The position numbers and the translations under genes are program-made. Shown here in pieces: positions 20,086 through 21,867 of a DNA stretch of 21,867 nucleotides. The notes under the pieces were generated by a model, which worked only from the letters and a program-made list of their open reading frames with translations, was not told the DNA's origin and made no database searches. This stretch comes from Gnetum montanum (taxonomy: Eukaryota > Streptophyta > Gnetopsida > Gnetales > Gnetaceae). The stretch lies in assembly GCA_015680685.1 (NCBI GenBank), contig MNCI01030809.1:1-21867 (forward strand), read 5' to 3'. Each line of letters opens with the position of its first letter. Position 1 is the first letter of the stretch.

Positions 20086-20647
20086 GATCGAGATTACTTC
20101 ATCATTGTAACATTCACTTAGTTTAATCATTTAATTAATTGTCATTTACTGCTTTCCTAGTTAATCTCTTCTCGCCCTTAAACTCATGTTAAAACGCGGA
20201 ATGAGTACGACTTGATTACGAGCATTTAAGTGTGACTACTTGGTAACCCAGTAGCGTACCTAGATTCTGTGCTTGGTAATCCCAATGGTAGTCATGCATG
20301 AAGTCCAAGATGTGTACGGATAATCAAGGAACGGTTGCTCATCGCACTTAGGCTAGCTAGATTCCTTCTCACCCTTTCTCTCTTAGCTTAGTTAATATTA
20401 TCTTCCATTGCCTTCAGGAGTAGCATTAGGTTAGAAACACATCATACACCTCACTTTGGACTAAACCATATATGACAAAGCTAATACTAGTCTAGGTGGG
20501 AAGACAGCAAACTACGACCTAAGGTTAACTGTCTAGATGCCACAACTAGTCCATCTGCAGAGTTCGACTGGATTGCGCATGTAATGCTCGTATTTGTATG
20601 GTTGAGTGTAGGGGTACCTCGCCACTCATCAATTAGGAACCACATGA

Positions 20648-20827
20648 GTTCCAATAAATTCTATAATTTTGTGTTTGTGTCCCAATTTTGTTGTATTCGA
20701 TTCTCCATTGTGGCATGAATAGATTCCTAGTCAGTTGATAATCCCATACCTATCCATTGTGTAATCAATTGGGCTTGTTCTCATTTTGTTCAACTCGAGG
20801 ATGAGTTTTCATTCAATCATGGGGGTA
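20648..20827 (+). other. 3' untranslated end of element B with a weak polypurine tract
   Basis: This sequence follows the presumed stop of the second ORF and ends in ATCATGGGGGTA directly before the LTR. The last 100 bp match the corresponding part of element A (3926-4030, minus strand), notably GAGTTTTCATTCA. Confidence 0.65.
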
Positions 20828-21066
20828 TGATGAACCATGATTTATCAGGCTTCGGTATCTGACCCATGATATTGGGTACGTGATATCGTGGCTTGGCTAA
20901 TGATATTGGGTACACAATATCGTGGTTCTTGTGTAAGCCTATAAATACCACATGTAGGTGCACAGGAAGGAAGTAAGTAGGTTGGTATGGAAGTAGAGTC
21001 TTTTTGTTCATTTTTAGTTCATCTCAACTCTTTTCCCAGTGCATGCCCGCAGTGTGATGATTGTAA
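20828..21066 (+). repeat. 3' LTR of element B, truncated after 239 bp
   Basis: It starts TGATGAACCATGATTTATC and aligns with 2283 to about 2534, including GATATC variants and TATAAATA (20940-20947), then stops at TTGTAA (21061-21066). It lacks a stretch of about 17 bp in the GATATC cluster compared with the 5' copy. The remaining 600 bp of LTR are not found in the rest of the window. Confidence 0.85.
20853..20947 (+). promoter_or_regulatory. U3 promoter of the truncated B 3' LTR
   Basis: GATATT (20868), GATATC (20882) and GATATT (20902) precede TATAAATA (20940-20947). Transcription from here would run out into the right flank. Confidence 0.45.
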
Positions 21067-21130
21067 AAAACCCTAGGTCATAGGTTTGATGCTACTAGGC
21101 ATCATTGAGTTATAAATTAAAAAAAAAAAA
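21067..21130 (+). other. Possible fragment of a short interspersed element with A-tail
   Basis: The B LTR breaks off at a sequence reading CCCTAGGTCATAGGTTTGATGC that resembles a decayed tRNA B box, followed 40 bp later by a 12-base A-run (21119-21130). This fits the 3' half of a SINE, but no A box is present and the fragment is short. Alternatively it is plain flanking DNA joined by a deletion. Confidence 0.25.
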
Positions 21131-21133
21131 TAT

Positions 21134-21289
21134 CCATAAAAGGAATTCTAAATTTTTAGTCTTCTTTCACATCTCCTTAGAATAAGAAAGTTAATAGAGT
21201 ATAAAAAAAAAAAAAAAAACCATAAAAAGAATTCTAATCTTTAAGTCTTCTTTCACATCTCCTTAGAATAAGGAAGTGGAGGGAGTATA
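21134..21289. repeat. Two 70-bp direct repeats separated by an A-run
   Basis: 21134-21203 and 21220-21289 are the same sequence with about ten differences, sharing AGTCTTCTTTCACATCTCC. An A-run of 12 precedes the first copy and one of 17 (21203-21219) precedes the second, so the whole unit of about 86 bp (A-run plus 70 bp) is duplicated. Both end in a GAGTATA form. GGAGGGAGTA at the end of the second resembles the terminus of Stowaway-type MITEs, but no matching opposite end was found. Confidence 0.6.
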
Positions 21290-21867
21290 CAAACTTCCTC
21301 CTTAGACCATCTTTAATGCTACTACCAGCACATGTGTATACATCTGCACATCACATGTCAACATGCATCCATGTGAATATGCATTACAGAAAAAATTCTC
21401 ATTGTACGGTAAGGGAAAATTCTAAAACAATAAATGTAAAAAACTTGAACATGCAAAATCAGAAACGTGAACTCATTTCAAGTGCTAACACCATTATATT
21501 CACCTCAATTGTGACCAAAATCGCTTTAGCAGGGTTGGGACCCAGGACACATAACCACATAACCATGACGATTGATGATGATCAGATATGCATGCACTAG
21601 CAACTTGCAGTAATGAACTCCTACTGGTAATAATCCCTGTAATATTACAATCTGCTATGCCTGTTATGCCGTTGGCTTATCCCTTGGGAGATGCACTAAA
21701 AGTACTTAAGCATCATTAGCAACTTAACATTTAAAAATTTTTCTTAGCCTAGTTGGAATTTGAATCCTTGTTGAAGTTCTTTCCAGTTATAAACATGCCA
21801 TGCGTTGTGAAGCAAGATTTTATCCTGAATCTTGCAACAGAAGCATGCAGTAGAACGTGCCAAAATT
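21290..21867. other. Unassigned right flank
   Basis: This AT-rich sequence shows no LTR homology, no recognisable coding region and no RNA gene. An open frame at 21316-21600 on the plus strand has no recognisable features and is probably accidental. Confidence 0.4.

Larger units (their letters stand above)
19802..20631 (+). repeat. Solo LTR of the A/B family
   Basis: It is 830 bp, starting TGATGAGTCGTC and ending CGCCACTCATCA. It is flanked by ACTAG (19797-19801) and ATTAG (20632-20636), a 5-bp target-site duplication with one transition. It has a GATATC-type cluster, TTTAAATAAG near 19899-19908 and AATAAA (20080-20085). No PBS, gag or polypurine tract adjoins it, so it is the product of LTR-LTR recombination. 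Its TATA region (AAATAAGAGG) is closer to element A's LTR. From the polyadenylation region to the end it is closer to element B's. Confidence 0.82.
18529..20647 (+). pseudogene. Element B second ORF, C-terminal coiled-coil part (split by a solo LTR)
   Basis: Glu/Lys/Leu-rich heptad-like sequence extends from 18529 to about 19600. Examples are KVEHVEVELERLQERLITLQ, then LLVENEKVVGEKEKADWDA, then ELENLRYANLAM and FFEHKKMLQILEVENSELEV. The frame changes near 18716 and near 19483. Stops inside it (for example near 18864, 18950 and 19218) are TAG, TAA or TGA at places where Gln, Arg or Trp would fit. The last part is Pro/Lys-rich (DKGKRPMEEPPP). At 19801 a solo LTR interrupts it. Beyond the LTR, four codons' worth of sequence reaches a TGA at 20645-20647, the likely original end. 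A structural, oligomerising protein is the most that can be inferred. Confidence 0.6.
2283..21066 (+). mobile_element. Element B: Athila-like Ty3/gypsy retrotransposon without pol, interrupted by two insertions
   Basis: Element B runs on the plus strand. Its parts are a 5' LTR (2283-3125 plus 12859-12882), a primer-binding site (12884-12902), a decayed gag (from 13015), a non-coding middle, a second ORF (17021-20647), a weak polypurine stretch and a truncated 3' LTR (20828-21066). LTR ends are TGATGA/TCATCA. Removing the nested element A (3126-12858) and the solo LTR (19802-20631) leaves about 8.2 kb. No protease, RT, RNase H or integrase signature was seen between gag and the 3' LTR, so B looks non-autonomous. 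Its gag, PBS, LTR ends and 3'-terminal internal sequence all resemble those of A. Confidence 0.75.

Noticed and set aside
21530-21570. GGGTTGGGACCCAGGACACATAACC considered as a reversed tRNA-like B box of a SINE
   Set aside because: Only one short block matches loosely; no A box, tail or flanking duplication was seen.

Overview
The window reads as nuclear DNA of a seed plant, taken from a region of nested, decayed LTR retrotransposons. The evidence is AT-rich spacers, Ty3/gypsy gag and pol remnants, LTRs with TGATGA/TCATCA ends, primer-binding sites resembling the 3' end of plant tRNA-Asp, and a heavy load of transition-type changes. I find no intact host gene, rRNA, tRNA or CRISPR array. The species cannot be named from the sequence.

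Layout. (1) 1-1992 is the end of a minus-strand LTR element that runs off the left edge: an open 77-codon reading frame (1-233, minus), an AT-rich leader, a primer-binding site (597-614) and a 1.37-kb LTR (621-1992) with a GC-rich core. (2) 1993-2282 is an unassigned spacer. (3) 2283-21066 is a plus-strand element, here called B. Its 5' LTR is split into 2283-3125 and 12859-12882. It has a PBS at 12884, a decayed gag (13015 to about 15022), no recognisable pol, a promoter-like block at 16430-16518, and a second long decayed ORF (17021-20647). That ORF has a globular N-terminal part and a long coiled-coil C-terminal part. B ends in a 3' LTR cut off at 21066. (4) 3126-12858 is a second element of the same broad family, here called A. 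It lies in minus orientation inside the 5' LTR of B, 24 bp from that LTR's end, and is flanked by ATAGG/GTAGG. A carries gag, protease, RT, RNase H and integrase remnants typical of Athila-like Ty3/gypsy elements. (5) 19802-20631 is a solo LTR of the same family inside the last codons of B's second ORF, flanked by ACTAG/ATTAG. (6) 21067-21867 is unassigned sequence with a poly-A-bordered 70-bp duplication.

Order of events: B inserted first; A and the solo LTR went into B later; B's 3' end was then truncated. A and B are complementary. A has pol but no second ORF, and B has gag and a second ORF but no pol. B therefore looks like a non-autonomous relative that would have needed pol from an A-like partner. 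The most distinctive shared signal is a cluster of imperfect GATATC palindromes just upstream of the TATA box in every LTR of the family. It occurs again inside B, upstream of the second ORF.
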